Translations under genes and position numbers: made by a program | Assembly (NCBI GenBank): GCA_011800805.1 | Contig: MPNW01000893.1 | Coordinates: 40,381 to 60,985 of the forward strand | Reading direction: 5' to 3' | Length of the DNA stretch: 20,605 nt | Origin: Hirudo medicinalis | Lineage: Eukaryota; Annelida; Clitellata; Hirudinida; Hirudinidae | Notes under the pieces: generated by a model | What the model was told of the DNA's origin: nothing | Database searches by the model: none | The model's input: only the letters and a program-made list of their open reading frames with translations | Shown: positions 1 to 8,774 of the stretch, one piece after another | How the letters are laid out: each line of letters begins with the position of its first letter | Numbering within the stretch: position 1 is the stretch's first letter

Positions 1-47
1 GGTAATGATGATGATGAAGATGATGATGATGATGATGATGATGATGA

Positions 48-118
<71 letters not shown>
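1..118. repeat. (ATG)n microsatellite
   Basis: A nearly uninterrupted run of ATG/GAT trinucleotides opens the window, broken by a few single-base insertions (for example GAATG near 46-51). It continues off the left edge. Long open frames through it are artefacts of the three-base period. Confidence 0.97.
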
Positions 119-130
119 TTGAAAAAGTGA

Positions 131-525
131 CTGATAATAATAATAATAATAACAATTATTTTGATGATAATAACAACATAATAACAATAATAATAACAAC
201 AACGATATTAACATGACGATGAAGATGACGACGACGATGACGGTGATGGCAAGAAAAGTTCCAATGACCACGAGATTGTGTTCTGCCCATTTGAAGTAGA
301 AGAGAATAGTTTATTTTAGTTTCAATCAGTCACAGGGATGACAGAGACAGGTGCGATGACTTTAACCTCAAATGTTGATGTTACCTGATCTTTCTATTTG
401 TGGACGTTTACATCTTGCGAAGATCACCTTCACAAATGATTCTACTCTTTTTCTTGATTAAATTTCAATAAAATAATTTGCTGAGATCTACTAAATAAGT
501 TATGATAAGTCTATCAAATGCAAAC
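131..525. other. Non-coding stretch with AAT/AAC repeats
   Basis: Positions 133-207 are an imperfect (AAT/AAC)n tract. From about 240 to 525 the sequence is ordinary AT-rich DNA with no open frame, splice pair or RNA gene that I can support. Confidence 0.6.
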
Positions 526-648
526 TATTGATAATATCTACAACAGTAACAATTGTGATTATCAGACTCAAGATATAGACATGCTGCTTGCCTCACAAAA
601 TTCAAACTTGTGCTAAGTGAAGCAATTGATGAATAATTATGGTTTGAT

Positions 649-680
649 ATAATAATAATAATTATTATTATTATTATAAT
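649..680. repeat. Inverted (AAT)n/(ATT)n tract
   Basis: An (AAT)n run turns directly into an (ATT)n run. The two halves are complementary and could fold back as an AT-only hairpin or cruciform. Confidence 0.8.
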
Positions 681-750
681 ATTAATTGAATTATTTTTGT
701 TGGACATCATTTAGCAATACTTATCATGTCTTAGATGAGACAGCAACATT

Positions 751-939
751 CACCACCACCATCATCACCATCATCACCACAATCATCATCATTATCATCA
801 TCACCACCATCATCACCATCACCACCACCATCATCATCATCATCATCACCATAATCACCACCACCATCATCATCACCATCATCACCATCACCACCACCAT
901 CATGATCACCATCATCATCATCATCATCATCATCATCAC
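751..939. repeat. Mixed (CAC/CAT)n microsatellite
   Basis: About 190 bp of CAC and CAT triplets in irregular order with occasional AAT or GAT. Translated, it gives only His/Thr/Ile runs on one strand or Met/Val/Asp runs on the other, so the apparent open frames through it are not genes. Confidence 0.95.
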
Positions 940-1060
940 AGCATTTAATAAGCAGATGAAATAATGCATGATAATTTGTGGTGTCGCGCAAATAGTTGAC
1001 ATCAACATCCAAGACGTTCTTATGACAAATTAATTATAATATGAAAATAATGATAAGAGC

Positions 1061-1143
<83 letters not shown>

Positions 1144-1220
1144 CAACGATAATAATAATAATAATAACAACAAAAATAATATTAACAACAACAATAATAC
1201 TTATAATAACATTAACAATA
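1061..1220. repeat. (AAT)n microsatellite with AAC-interrupted tail
   Basis: Positions 1061-1140 are about 26 perfect AAT units. The next 80 bp are AAT mixed with AAC and single interruptions, typical of a decaying microsatellite edge. Confidence 0.95.
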
Positions 1221-1298
1221 AAAACCAGGAATTATACATCCTAAAAATGTCAACAAATACAGGAACATTCCAATATTTTTTCAGTTAATTTCCAATTC

Positions 1299-1487
1299 AA
1301 ATGCAATTCAATTGTAATTAGATGTAATTAAATATAATTAGATGAAATTAATTGTAATTCAAATGTAATTCAAATGTAATTCAATGTTATTCAATGTAAT
1401 TCAATGTAATTCAATGTAATTCAAATGTAATTCAAATGTAATTCAATGTAATTCAATGTAATTCAATGTAATTCAATGTAATTCATT
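1299..1487. repeat. 10/11-bp AATT-phased minisatellite
   Basis: Tandem copies of ATGTAATTCA, with an 11-bp variant carrying an extra A. The tetramer AATT starts at 1316, 1326, 1336, 1346, 1356, 1367, 1378, 1398, 1408, 1418, 1429, 1440, 1450, 1460, 1470 and 1480; the 1388 unit is mutated to TATT. The spacing runs 10,10,10,10,11,11 twice, giving a 62-bp higher-order unit. Spacing near the helical repeat predicts strong intrinsic DNA curvature. Confidence 0.93.
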
Positions 1488-1611
1488 GCAACAAAAACAT
1501 TTCAATTGATAATTCGACACAGTTGCAGTTCTACCTTCATTATCCTTCCTGACGCAGTAGGTGTAGCGCTAGAGAAATAGGCGCTTGAAATGGTCTAAGT
1601 ACTAATACATT

Positions 1612-1615
<4 letters not shown>

Positions 1616-1642
<27 letters not shown>
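1616..1642. repeat. (TTA)n microsatellite
   Basis: A short perfect TTA/ATT run. It encodes poly-Ile or poly-Asn in the surrounding open frames, none of which looks like a real gene. Confidence 0.85.
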
Positions 1643-1643
<1 letters not shown>

Positions 1644-1894
1644 AAAGTGGTCGGGGCGTTTTCAGCGGCTGTGGTAGTGGTAGCTGATGTGGTAGCCTCA
1701 ACACACCAACTACCAATAAGACAATGGTAGGCTGAAAGTGCTGCAACCGTTCTATAGTAATAGTTAGGAATTTCTGATATCTTCAATACCTGAGTCTCTC
1801 TCACCTGACATCAGGATCTCTCGCTTTCAATATCAAGCATTAGGAACACGTAGAGTTGTTGTTGTGGTCGTTATTTTTATTGTTGTTGTGCTAT

Positions 1895-2005
<111 letters not shown>

Positions 2006-2306
2006 TCATAATTAGCTACCTAGCTAATTGGTAGCAATGTGAAACATATTTATATTATTGTTCTTTATATTATTGTTATTATTAATTATTAATAATATTA
2101 AAATATTAATATTATTGTTTATTGTTATTAATATTATTATTATTATTATTATTATTACCAATGCAATTGTTAAATGATTGGTTGACATTGTTCTTGGACC
2201 TCAGAATGATTAAGATATAATTTATGATATAATTTCAATATACTCAGTCAATTTTTAATTAGAGTTCTAGCTTCAACCTTTAAAAGGTCACTGCCCCAGC
2301 ATCGTC

Positions 2307-2462
2307 ATGTTCACCACCATCATCATCATCACCACCATGTTCATCACCATCATCATCATCACCTCCATTTTCACCAACATCACCATCATTAGCATAATAT
2401 TCATTCTCAACATCGTTGACATCGTCATCGTAACTGTCATCATCATTGTCACCGTCATCAGA
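2307..2462. repeat. Imperfect CAT/CAC/GTC-rich tract
   Basis: Degenerate CAT/CAC triplets mixed with TTC and GTC. The open frames across it on both strands are Met/Ile/Thr-only and are a product of the repeat. Confidence 0.8.
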
Positions 2463-2587
2463 TTGATTGAAGTAATCGATATGAATTTAGTCCAACCTCT
2501 CAATATGATTTCAATCCGCTAAACAATACTTGAAAAGCAAAAACCAAAATCAAAATATCGATGACGATATCGATGAAACATCGATGA

Positions 2588-2920
2588 CAAAGCAAAAATA
2601 TCGACAAACTATTCAGAACATCGGTACGTACGTCCTTAGCGAGGCAGACGAGCGAGTATCACTTCTCAACAACCAGTGTCATCGGACCTAATGAGGCGCC
2701 CGTTATTATATCTTTGAAGCTGTGTCTGCGAGGCTGTCAAGTTATCGAAGTCCTGGCGGCTGCGGCACTTGCAGCCGTGGCGGTCGAAATTCGAACGAAA
2801 GAAGTCTTCTCCCGCAGAAAGTTCGAAAAAGTGTTTCAGAAATATTCCCCAAAAGTCGAATGCATCATCGATTGGCGACTAGTTTGTTTTTTTTTTACCA
2901 CCCACTGGTGTTTTTAAAAT
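2588..2920 (+). CDS. Exon-like open frame, unidentified (low confidence)
   Basis: A plus-strand frame of about 110 codons lies between an in-frame TGA (2585) and a TAA (2918), in the only GC-richer island of the first 3 kb (about 2620-2880). It has no initiator ATG in a convincing place. Possible acceptor AGs precede it (ATTCAG near 2616, CCTTAG near 2639). The central part is low in simple sequence and reads like protein, including an Ala-rich stretch EVLAAAALAAVAVEIRTKEV followed by a Lys/Arg/Phe-rich segment. The tail after about 2885 (poly-T) looks non-coding. I recognise no domain. It could be an exon, a decayed transposon piece or chance; compositional contrast with its surroundings is the main argument. 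Confidence 0.25.
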
Positions 2921-3060
2921 ATGTTTTATCCAACCTATTTATGTCTGTGAGAGTCAACTCAGATGTGTTGGAGAGATCGCATGAGATAGGTGAGGGATTT
3001 TGAGACAGTTCGAAAGGTTAACACCTGTTTCTACCTGCTCTTGTTGAAGGGTTTATGTGG

Positions 3061-3560
3061 ATGTGACGTCATTCCAGTGTAACGTTAATGATGATAGTAG
3101 TTGTAAAAATGATGATGAGGACGACGACAGCAACAACAACAACAACAACAAAACTAAGTGAAACAATAACAAATTGTATTACGACGATGGCTTAAAAAGT
3201 TCGTGCTGATGTAACTGTGATGACGTCCTTTTTGTGAGCACAAATTAAATAAATCAGGAAATTGAGGAAGATAAACATTCAAATTGGTGAACCAAAAAAA
3301 TCTCAAAATGCTTCTCCTCAAACATATGTCGTTGTTATCTTATTTCCCGCGGATGTAATATTCGTAATGATAATAATAATAATAATTTTTATAATGATTC
3401 ATAATAATATATCATTTATCATAATTATTATTATTATTATAATCACAGTTACGCCTAATATTATTTCTTTAATTATCCCTGATTGGTCCAGAAAATAGAC
3501 CGATAATAATCGCTTCTATATGAGCATGCACATGCTTAGTTCAAGTCACCTTCGTATTCC
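3061..3560. other. Intergenic DNA with AAC and AT repeats
   Basis: It contains a CRE-type palindrome TGACGTCA (3064-3071), an (AAC)n run (3130-3151), and an AT-rich inverted AAT/ATT block (about 3366-3445) able to fold on itself. No gene is supported here. Confidence 0.6.
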
Positions 3561-3574
3561 TCCTCTTCCTGGGC

Positions 3575-3580
3575 TATAAA
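3575..3580 (+). promoter_or_regulatory. TATA box of a putative plus-strand promoter
   Basis: GGGCTATAAATGG contains a textbook TATA box. About 30 bp downstream is a TTCAAC start-like context near 3608-3612. An ATG-free segment follows and ends in a consensus splice donor, so the element sits where a core promoter should. Confidence 0.5.
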
Positions 3581-3609
3581 TGGTCCAACAAACTACAAGA
3601 CAATCCTTC

Positions 3610-3749
3610 AACACTAACAACAACAACAACAACAACAACAACACAACAGCAGCAGCACTAACTACGACAACCTGTTACAAACTCTTTTGACTCACGGAGA
3701 GTGAGCCACCTGTATTCAATCGATCCACCAATTGTTGCTGTGAACACAG
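3610..3749 (+). other. Putative non-coding first exon (5' UTR)
   Basis: From about 30 bp after the TATA box to the donor CAG|GTGAGG at 3749/3750 there is no ATG in any frame across about 140 nt, as expected of a 5' UTR exon. It includes (AAC)n and CAG units (3617-3655). No downstream plus-strand coding exon is obvious, so the next exon is either far away or outside the window. In that case the minus-strand Cys-rich gene at 4516-10196 would be nested in the first intron. The start position is inferred from TATA spacing. Confidence 0.4.
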
Positions 3750-4423
3750 GTGAGGCGTAGACCCGCTCGTCGTCGTCATCATGATCATTTTTTACTGTTC
3801 ATTAGAGAAATAGCGAGTCCATTAAATGGTTGATTGTCCTGTTATCATGCAATCATTTTATCAAATCATTTGAGATATTTTAATTGATGACGGAAATGCA
3901 CTCATTATAGATGTTTATTTTCGAATTTTCAACGAAGATGATAAATAAACTTCAAATTGCAACTCTGTCGTCCCAAAAATGTGGCTTCGACTCAGAAAAA
4001 TATTCGATTGCTAACGAATGTTTTTCAAAATTTTGATTCATCTTTCAATATTTTCTAATAAAATGTTCAAAATGAAAATATTAATAATGCCACAATTATA
4101 CTTCTAATGTCAGCCCTATTTTCTCTTCAAAATTCAATAATCATATTTTCTTAAGTAATTTGTTTATCGGAAGGAAATTGAATTAAGTTGCGAATATAAT
4201 TGTTTTTTTAGTTTTTAAAGTTTATTTGAGCATCTAAGCATGAAATTCATCTTAAAATCTGTTTTGTCAATCGAGAAAGATGATTTAAACCGATATCGTA
4301 GACGATGACAATTCCACATCCTTAATTCCACATCATCAGCAGCAGCTCCAAGACACTCGTTAAGTGACTTTTTCAATTTTTTAACTTTTCAAAAAAATGA
4401 TTTTGAGCAATTTACATTCAAAA
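3750..4423. other. Gene-free AT-rich stretch
   Basis: Ordinary AT-rich sequence without repeats of note, an open frame or an RNA gene. It separates the putative plus-strand first exon from the 3' end of the minus-strand Cys-rich gene. Confidence 0.6.
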
Positions 4424-4440
4424 TTTATTTCAAATTTATT
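4424..4440 (-). terminator. Tandem polyadenylation signals of the Cys-rich gene
   Basis: Two AATAAA hexamers on the minus strand (4440-4435 and 4429-4424) lie about 80 nt downstream of the TGA at 4518-4516. That is a normal position for a short 3' UTR. Confidence 0.55.
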
Positions 4441-4515
4441 TCATTTGAACTAAATTTTAAAGAGTCATTGAAACGAAATCGTGACAAATGTTACTATGCA
4501 GTGCAGTGCATGCGT

Positions 4516-6552
4516 TCACAGACACTTTTCAATCTTCTCCAATTGGCAACTCCTCCTGACATCCCATTTCAGGCACTCCTCCTTTATGGCTCTCTCCAAC
4601 CGTCTTTTGGTCAGAACAGCCTGGAGACACGACAGGAGAGATTCTCTGGACGTCGAGGACTTATCCAGGAAGGCGCTTCTCCTTGGGGAGGCAAAAGAGT
4701 TTCCTTTTAAACTGGCGCTGCAGAAACTCGGCCTACAAGAACTTCTCGGAGAACTCGTGAGGCAAGACTGTCTGCTGGAAGACTTGCGACTTCTGCTTGG
4801 GCTTTTCGTCAAATCACCCGCTGACACCCCCGAGAAACGGGCAGAACAGGAGCGGTTCGAGTGACTCCTGTTGATATTTTTCCTTGAAAAACGGCAAATG
4901 TTGGACAGTTTCTTCTGAATCTCCGAGCTGCTCATACTTCCTCCTCCTCTGTCAGTTTCTTCGCTTGATGAATCGCAGAATTTACATTTCTTTCTATTTT
5001 TGTTCGAGAAATTACAAGTGGCAGATAAGTCTCTGACCTTTTTCTGTTTTCTGTTCTGCTGGCAGGACAATTGGGAATGGCTCTTAGATGGTCCAGAAAA
5101 ACTTGAGGAAGGCGTCTGATCACAGATGTTGGAGGAGAAGGAAGACTTTTGCTCCGACGGGGCATCCCGTAGATTTTGCTTTTGTCGAGAAGGTTTGCTC
5201 TTACACTTCGCTTGCACAATGTCCTCAAAAGATAACTTGACCTTTTTTCGCCTATCTTGACCTTTTGGGCTCTTATCTTTAAGGTTGGACTTTCTGTCTC
5301 TGCTTTTGCAGGTCTTCTTCAGTTCTTTGAACAATTCCCTTTTTTTCGAACCAGAGGACCCGCATCCATCCCTTCCTTGCACCGTGGATCCATACTCCCT
5401 GCAGTAACATTCTATGGCGTCCATGATCTGGTTTCGCAGCTGTTCCTTTCTCGATGTGGGACTAAGCAAGGCATTGCTTTCCGGAGATTTGTCCATCATC
5501 AGTTGGCATTCCCAAGTTGCATCGTCACATGAGGCTGTCTGGTCATCCCTCGTGGAAGATCGCTTGTCCACAGCCTTGGATTGTCTTTCATCCACTTCGC
5601 AGGATGATTTGAGATTGTCAAACAACTTTTCACTCTTCGACATTTTTTGCTTCAAACATCTTTCTATCCAACGATGAACGAGTTCATCTGATTTTGTGGA
5701 GGCACTGTTGTCCTTCCTCCAGGAAGGTCTTTTCTTCTCTTTGGAAACTTTTTGTGACCTTTCGACGAGGCAACTGTCTGTTTTCGATGTCTTGTTTTTG
5801 GTCTTTGGAATGAGGCAATCTCTGTCTTTCATCGAATTGCTAACTGTACATTCATTAAACTTTGATTGTTTTGTTCGTAACTTTTCATTTGCTTGTGAAT
5901 TGATCAAAAAGTCACAGTCTAGAGAGTTATCTTCCTTGGGTAGCGAGGTAGAGTCCTGCCATTGCTTGCAAATGGTTTTAAGATCTTTAAAACCTTTCTT
6001 AGACTTGTCACACTTTTCTCTGAACGCGTTGATGATGGTCTGGACATCTCTCAGTTTAGAGGCCAAATCCTCAGCATTAAGGTTCATTACTTTCATCATG
6101 TGACGTTGGGCGTCGCTTGCTAGGTTTGGTGGTGCGGAAGGCTGATCTTGACAGTTTTTGGCAGCTGGCATGTCTTCTCTGATGATTTTATCAGGTATTT
6201 GCTTGCTTGGAACAATCGAGATGCTTCGATTTAGTCGTTCGACGCTGTCAATGTTGGGTCCTTGTTCTGCTAATGCTTCTTTGGCCTGCTTCATGCATTT
6301 TCTGAAAGCCATTTCACAAGATTCTGAATCCAGTTTGATTTTGTCCAGTTCATTCCCATTGTTTTCGCATTGAATTGAAGCATCCTTGGAGTTTTTCAAA
6401 GCGTCAAGGTCGTTGGCAGCATTTTCATCAGATGGTTTATTTTTGAATTTCGAATTCGTTTGACATTCGTTGTTTGAGTATTGCTTTCCGGACTCTGCTG
6501 CTGTTTGGCAGCATTTGTCCTCGGTTTGGGGTTTGTGCCTCCGTCCACTTTC
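4516..6552 (-). CDS. Cys/Ser/Lys-rich protein, C-terminal (-1) frame
   Basis: An open frame of 678 sense codons runs from just after a TGA (6555-6553) to the TGA at 4518-4516. The first ATG is about 80 codons in, at 6312, so this is not a normal first exon. It reads as the continuation of the frame at 8180-6396, which it overlaps in the -1 phase. The product is basic and rich in Ser, Lys, Arg and regularly spaced Cys. Numbering from the TTG at 6399, a short motif recurs: hydrophobic-x-x-L-[KS]-x-x-C around residues 137-144, 260-267, 357-364, 455-462 and 494-502. The last two copies extend into LSNICRFSRKN and LSATCNFSNKN. The segment at about 535-560 is an SR-like Ser/Arg/Cys-rich stretch, and the C-terminus (about 588-627) is predicted helical and charged. 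No signal peptide, membrane segment or enzyme motif is visible. I do not recognise the family. Confidence 0.75.
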   Translation of the reverse strand, partial: ESGRRHKPQTEDKCCQTAAESGKQYSNNECQTNSKFKNKPSDENAANDLDALKNSKDASIQCENNGNELDKIKLDSESCEMAFRKCMKQAKEALAEQGPNIDSVERLNRSISIVPSKQIPDKIIREDMPAAKNCQDQPSAPPNLASDAQRHMMKVMNLNAEDLASKLRDVQTIINAFREKCDKSKKGFKDLKTICKQWQDSTSLPKEDNSLDCDFLINSQANEKLRTKQSKFNECTVSNSMKDRDCLIPKTKNKTSKTDSCLVERSQKVSKEKKRPSWRKDNSASTKSDELVHRWIERCLKQKMSKSEKLFDNLKSSCEVDERQSKAVDKRSSTRDDQTASCDDATWECQLMMDKSPESNALLSPTSRKEQLRNQIMDAIECYCREYGSTVQGRDGCGSSGSKKRELFKELKKTCKSRDRKSNLKDKSPKGQDRRKKVKLSFEDIVQAKCKSKPSRQKQNLRDAPSEQKSSFSSNICDQTPSSSFSGPSKSHSQLSCQQNRKQKKVRDLSATCNFSNKNRKKCKFCDSSSEETDRGGGSMSSSEIQKKLSNICRFSRKNINRSHSNRSCSARFSGVSAGDLTKSPSRSRKSSSRQSCLTSSPRSSCRPSFCSASLKGNSFASPRRSAFLDKSSTSRESLLSCLQAVLTKRRLERAIKEECLKWDVRRSCQLEKIEKCL

Positions 6553-8180
6553 TCAACTGTCTCAGCTTTCTTCATCTTATCTGCTTTGTTTGCGCCCTTT
6601 TCATCGCAGATTCTGTCGCAGCTCGATGTCGACGATATCTTTCTGAACAATTCCTTATACTTCGAATTGATGGGTTCCTTTCTTTGATTATCGTCACACA
6701 TTTTTGATGATCTGTGACGACTTTGAGAACGCAATTCATTCTTGAAATCCTCTAGTTCCTGATTCCCTTGAGACGAGGAACTTGATTGGCAGAGAGCGTT
6801 TTGTTTCTTTTCCACATCCACCCACCAACTTTCATTCTTTGCTCGTGAAGTTCTTCCGTTGTTTCCACAGGGAGGAGCATGGAAGGCCGAATTTCTCGCC
6901 TTAGATTGGTTAGAATCTCGACACATACTGTTCTTTTTCAACTGATTGAGGCAGTTTCTTATGATGTCATCGTTGTCCATGGTGGGCTCCTTGTTGGAGC
7001 AAATGTTGGCACAGGGATCGTCGACTCGTTTTGAGGATGAACTTTCATGAAGCTGCCTCATTTCAGCTTTCAATTCTTCCTGCTTCCTTTCCAACATATC
7101 TTCCAAATATCGACAATGCTGTTGTAATTGCATTTGCAATGCCAACTGCTGACAACAACAATCTTGCTGGCAACAGTAACAACAATTGTTGTTGCTTTTG
7201 TCGTTTTCTCTTACGTAGTTGGGATACTCTACGATATCGGAGTTGTTTCGGATGGGAAGGAATGTGTTTGGAATGACAAGACAGGTTTGTGGAGGAGGAG
7301 GAACTCTGGGCTTGCGTTTCTTTGGCGGCTGGCTGGTATTGATAGGCTTCCAAGGGGGTCTGTTCTTGATGCTGTTCGAATTATTGGTTTTCTTGTTTGG
7401 CTGCCTGTAAGGTTGCGATTTGCTTTTGGGTCTTTTGATTTTGCAGAGATCCATCAAGTTGAATGTGTCTCTTTGACCTGCATTCACGTTCGAATTAACG
7501 ATAATCTTGACCGAATCCATATCAGCCGCACGCCGAATATCTGATCTGTTCACATCGGCCATGAGGAGAGGCACTTCTCCCATAAAGAAACCTCGCACTC
7601 TTTCGGTGACAGAATGGCTATTGACTACTCTCTTTTTTTCGTAATTTTTATCAAACTCGGAATGATGCTTGTTCGTGGAGGACTCCGTTTCACGACTCGC
7701 AGCATCCTCTGCTGATGAGGAGGCGGAGCATTCCTTGACGTCGGCAATGGTGATGTCCCAGTACTCGATTTTACTTCTCCAGTCTGCTTTTATCGTTGTG
7801 TCCAACATCTGATTCTGAGGTTCTGAGATCCGCTGTTTTGATACAATCGAACGAATTGGCTGGCTACCCTTATGATTGTTGCTCGAGTTGTTGAGCTGTT
7901 GATAAGAAAAGTTTGCTGGCACCGGCTGTTCTGCATTGTCGATGTCGTTGTAACAAGTTTGTAATTGTGTTTTCAACGTGCAGTTTTGTTGCTCAGACTC
8001 TCTTCTTAAAGAGTTGGCGAAAGGAGCCAGGATGTTGAAGGACTGATTGAACTTGTCTTTGATTGCAGAATATAGCTTCATTCCTAGAGAATTGAAAGTG
8101 TTGTCGCTCACTCTGGAGTTGTTGTGTTCCGATGAATTGTTGTTGACGATGAAGTTCCTAACCGATGAGTTGGAGTTCAT
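6396..8180 (-). CDS. Asn/Ser/Cys-rich coiled-coil protein, upstream (0) frame
   Basis: 594 codons from an ATG at 8180 to a TGA at 6398-6396. The N-terminal 130 residues are Asn/Ser-rich. Residues about 131-250 are a more ordered-looking mixed segment with a Trp pair (RSKIEYWDITIAD). Residues 282-300 are a Lys/Pro-rich stretch ending PRVPPPPQTC. Residues 333-345 are a Cys/Gln cluster (CCYCC and CCCQQ), followed by a probable coiled coil at about 343-378. The rest is Ser/Lys/Cys-rich like its neighbours. The frame is also open upstream of the ATG to an acceptor-like TTGCAG at 8230, so the ATG may be internal. The next frame (6552-4516) overlaps it at -1, with a slippery-type heptamer and hairpin in the overlap. 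Without frameshifting the product ends 43 residues after the heptamer. Function unknown. Confidence 0.75.
   Translation of the reverse strand: MNSNSSVRNFIVNNNSSEHNNSRVSDNTFNSLGMKLYSAIKDKFNQSFNILAPFANSLRRESEQQNCTLKTQLQTCYNDIDNAEQPVPANFSYQQLNNSSNNHKGSQPIRSIVSKQRISEPQNQMLDTTIKADWRSKIEYWDITIADVKECSASSSAEDAASRETESSTNKHHSEFDKNYEKKRVVNSHSVTERVRGFFMGEVPLLMADVNRSDIRRAADMDSVKIIVNSNVNAGQRDTFNLMDLCKIKRPKSKSQPYRQPNKKTNNSNSIKNRPPWKPINTSQPPKKRKPRVPPPPQTCLVIPNTFLPIRNNSDIVEYPNYVRENDKSNNNCCYCCQQDCCCQQLALQMQLQQHCRYLEDMLERKQEELKAEMRQLHESSSSKRVDDPCANICSNKEPTMDNDDIIRNCLNQLKKNSMCRDSNQSKARNSAFHAPPCGNNGRTSRAKNESWWVDVEKKQNALCQSSSSSQGNQELEDFKNELRSQSRHRSSKMCDDNQRKEPINSKYKELFRKISSTSSCDRICDEKGANKADKMKKAETVEKVDGGTNPKPRTNAAKQQQSPESNTQTTNVKRIRNSKINHLMKMLPTTLTL
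6490..6534 (-). promoter_or_regulatory. Candidate -1 ribosomal frameshift signal
   Basis: In the zero frame of the 8180-6396 reading frame, the heptamer A AAC CCC (6534-6528) fits X XXY YYZ in phase. A 7-nt spacer (6527-6521) is followed by a hairpin from 6520 to 6490: GGAC pairs with GTCC, then TGCTGC pairs with GCAGCA around a CAAACA loop, with a 3x2 internal loop between the stems. Shifting -1 here gives access to 670 further codons ending at 4516, for a product of about 1221 residues from the ATG at 8180. CCC in the second position is not one of the efficient known slippery codons, so a sequencing indel remains a serious alternative. Confidence 0.35.
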
Positions 8181-8229
8181 GTTTATGACTGAGCATAGCG
8201 ACTCAATGGTGTCTTTTCTTTTTGCTGGA

Positions 8230-8774
8230 CTGCAATGTTACAGGTGTAACTATAAATCTTAAGTTATCATTTTAAATTATTACAGGTGTAATATTACAGC
8301 AATATTACAGGTGTAACTATAAATCTTAAGTTATCATTTTAAATCAATCATGCAAACTATTTGTAGCTATTTTATTAAGCATTATTAACCACTTTTTAGG
8401 TTCTCGATTTTCGAATGTCTTTTGAAGACAGTCGCAAAAATTATCCCTGTTCTTCAATCCTCGTTTCACTTGCTTCCATGCAGCTGGAATAAGTTAATTA
8501 TGACTTAAATTATTCAAATTATTCATAAAATTCGTCAAAGTTGATTTTCAACTTAATTAAACTTAATTAATTAAATTAAACAATGCAAGGTGGACGAGTC
8601 GAGTTATTATTATTATTATTATTTCATAGTGATGCTTAATATAATATTATTACACTTATTGTTTCAGTGAGATTTAATATTTTATGCAAATTAAATTATT
8701 TACTTGTTACAAATAGCTGGTTAAGCTGGTGGGTGGCGTCAGTAAAACTTAAAGAATAAAAATAAATAAAATAC
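8230..8774 (-). other. Putative intron of the Cys-rich gene
   Basis: A donor-like GTATTT at 8774-8769 and an acceptor-like TTGCAG ending at 8230 bound 545 AT-rich nt. The donor leaves phase 2 in the 9604-8775 frame and the acceptor resumes phase 2 in the 8229-6396 frame. The join therefore keeps both open and bypasses the odd Tyr/Phe-rich tail of the upstream frame. The splice sites are not strong; the phase match is the main support. Confidence 0.35.
8238..8344. repeat. 40-bp direct duplication, 67-bp spacing
   Basis: The 40-bp sequence beginning TTACAGGTGTAACTATAAAT occurs identically at 8238-8277 and 8305-8344. A third, 12-bp partial copy (TTACAGGTGTAA) lies at 8279-8290. It lies at the 3' end of the putative intron and overlaps the region that would hold the pyrimidine tract of the acceptor. 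Confidence 0.92.

Noticed and set aside
686..1244. Long Ile/Thr, Met/Val, Asp or His open frames on both strands
   Set aside because: They are translations of CAT/CAC and AAT microsatellites. A three-base repeat stays open in most frames and the proteins have no complex sequence.
4481..6373. Plus-strand frames of 71-135 codons opposite the Cys-rich gene
   Set aside because: They are shadows of the longer minus-strand frames. The minus-strand frame is continuous over 2 kb with consistent composition, while the plus frames are short and mutually inconsistent.
6396..8180. Possible relation to the centriole protein STIL/Ana2 (PRVPPPP motif, coiled coil after a Cys-rich patch)
   Set aside because: Only short, common elements agree. 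I cannot see the conserved N-terminal domain or the C-terminal STAN motif, so I did not name it. A profile search would settle it.
4516..8180. Overlapping -1 frames as a gag-pol-like retroelement
   Set aside because: No zinc knuckle, protease, reverse transcriptase, RNase H or integrase motif occurs in either frame, and no LTRs flank them. The downstream frame is a Ser/Lys/Cys-rich protein, not a polyprotein.
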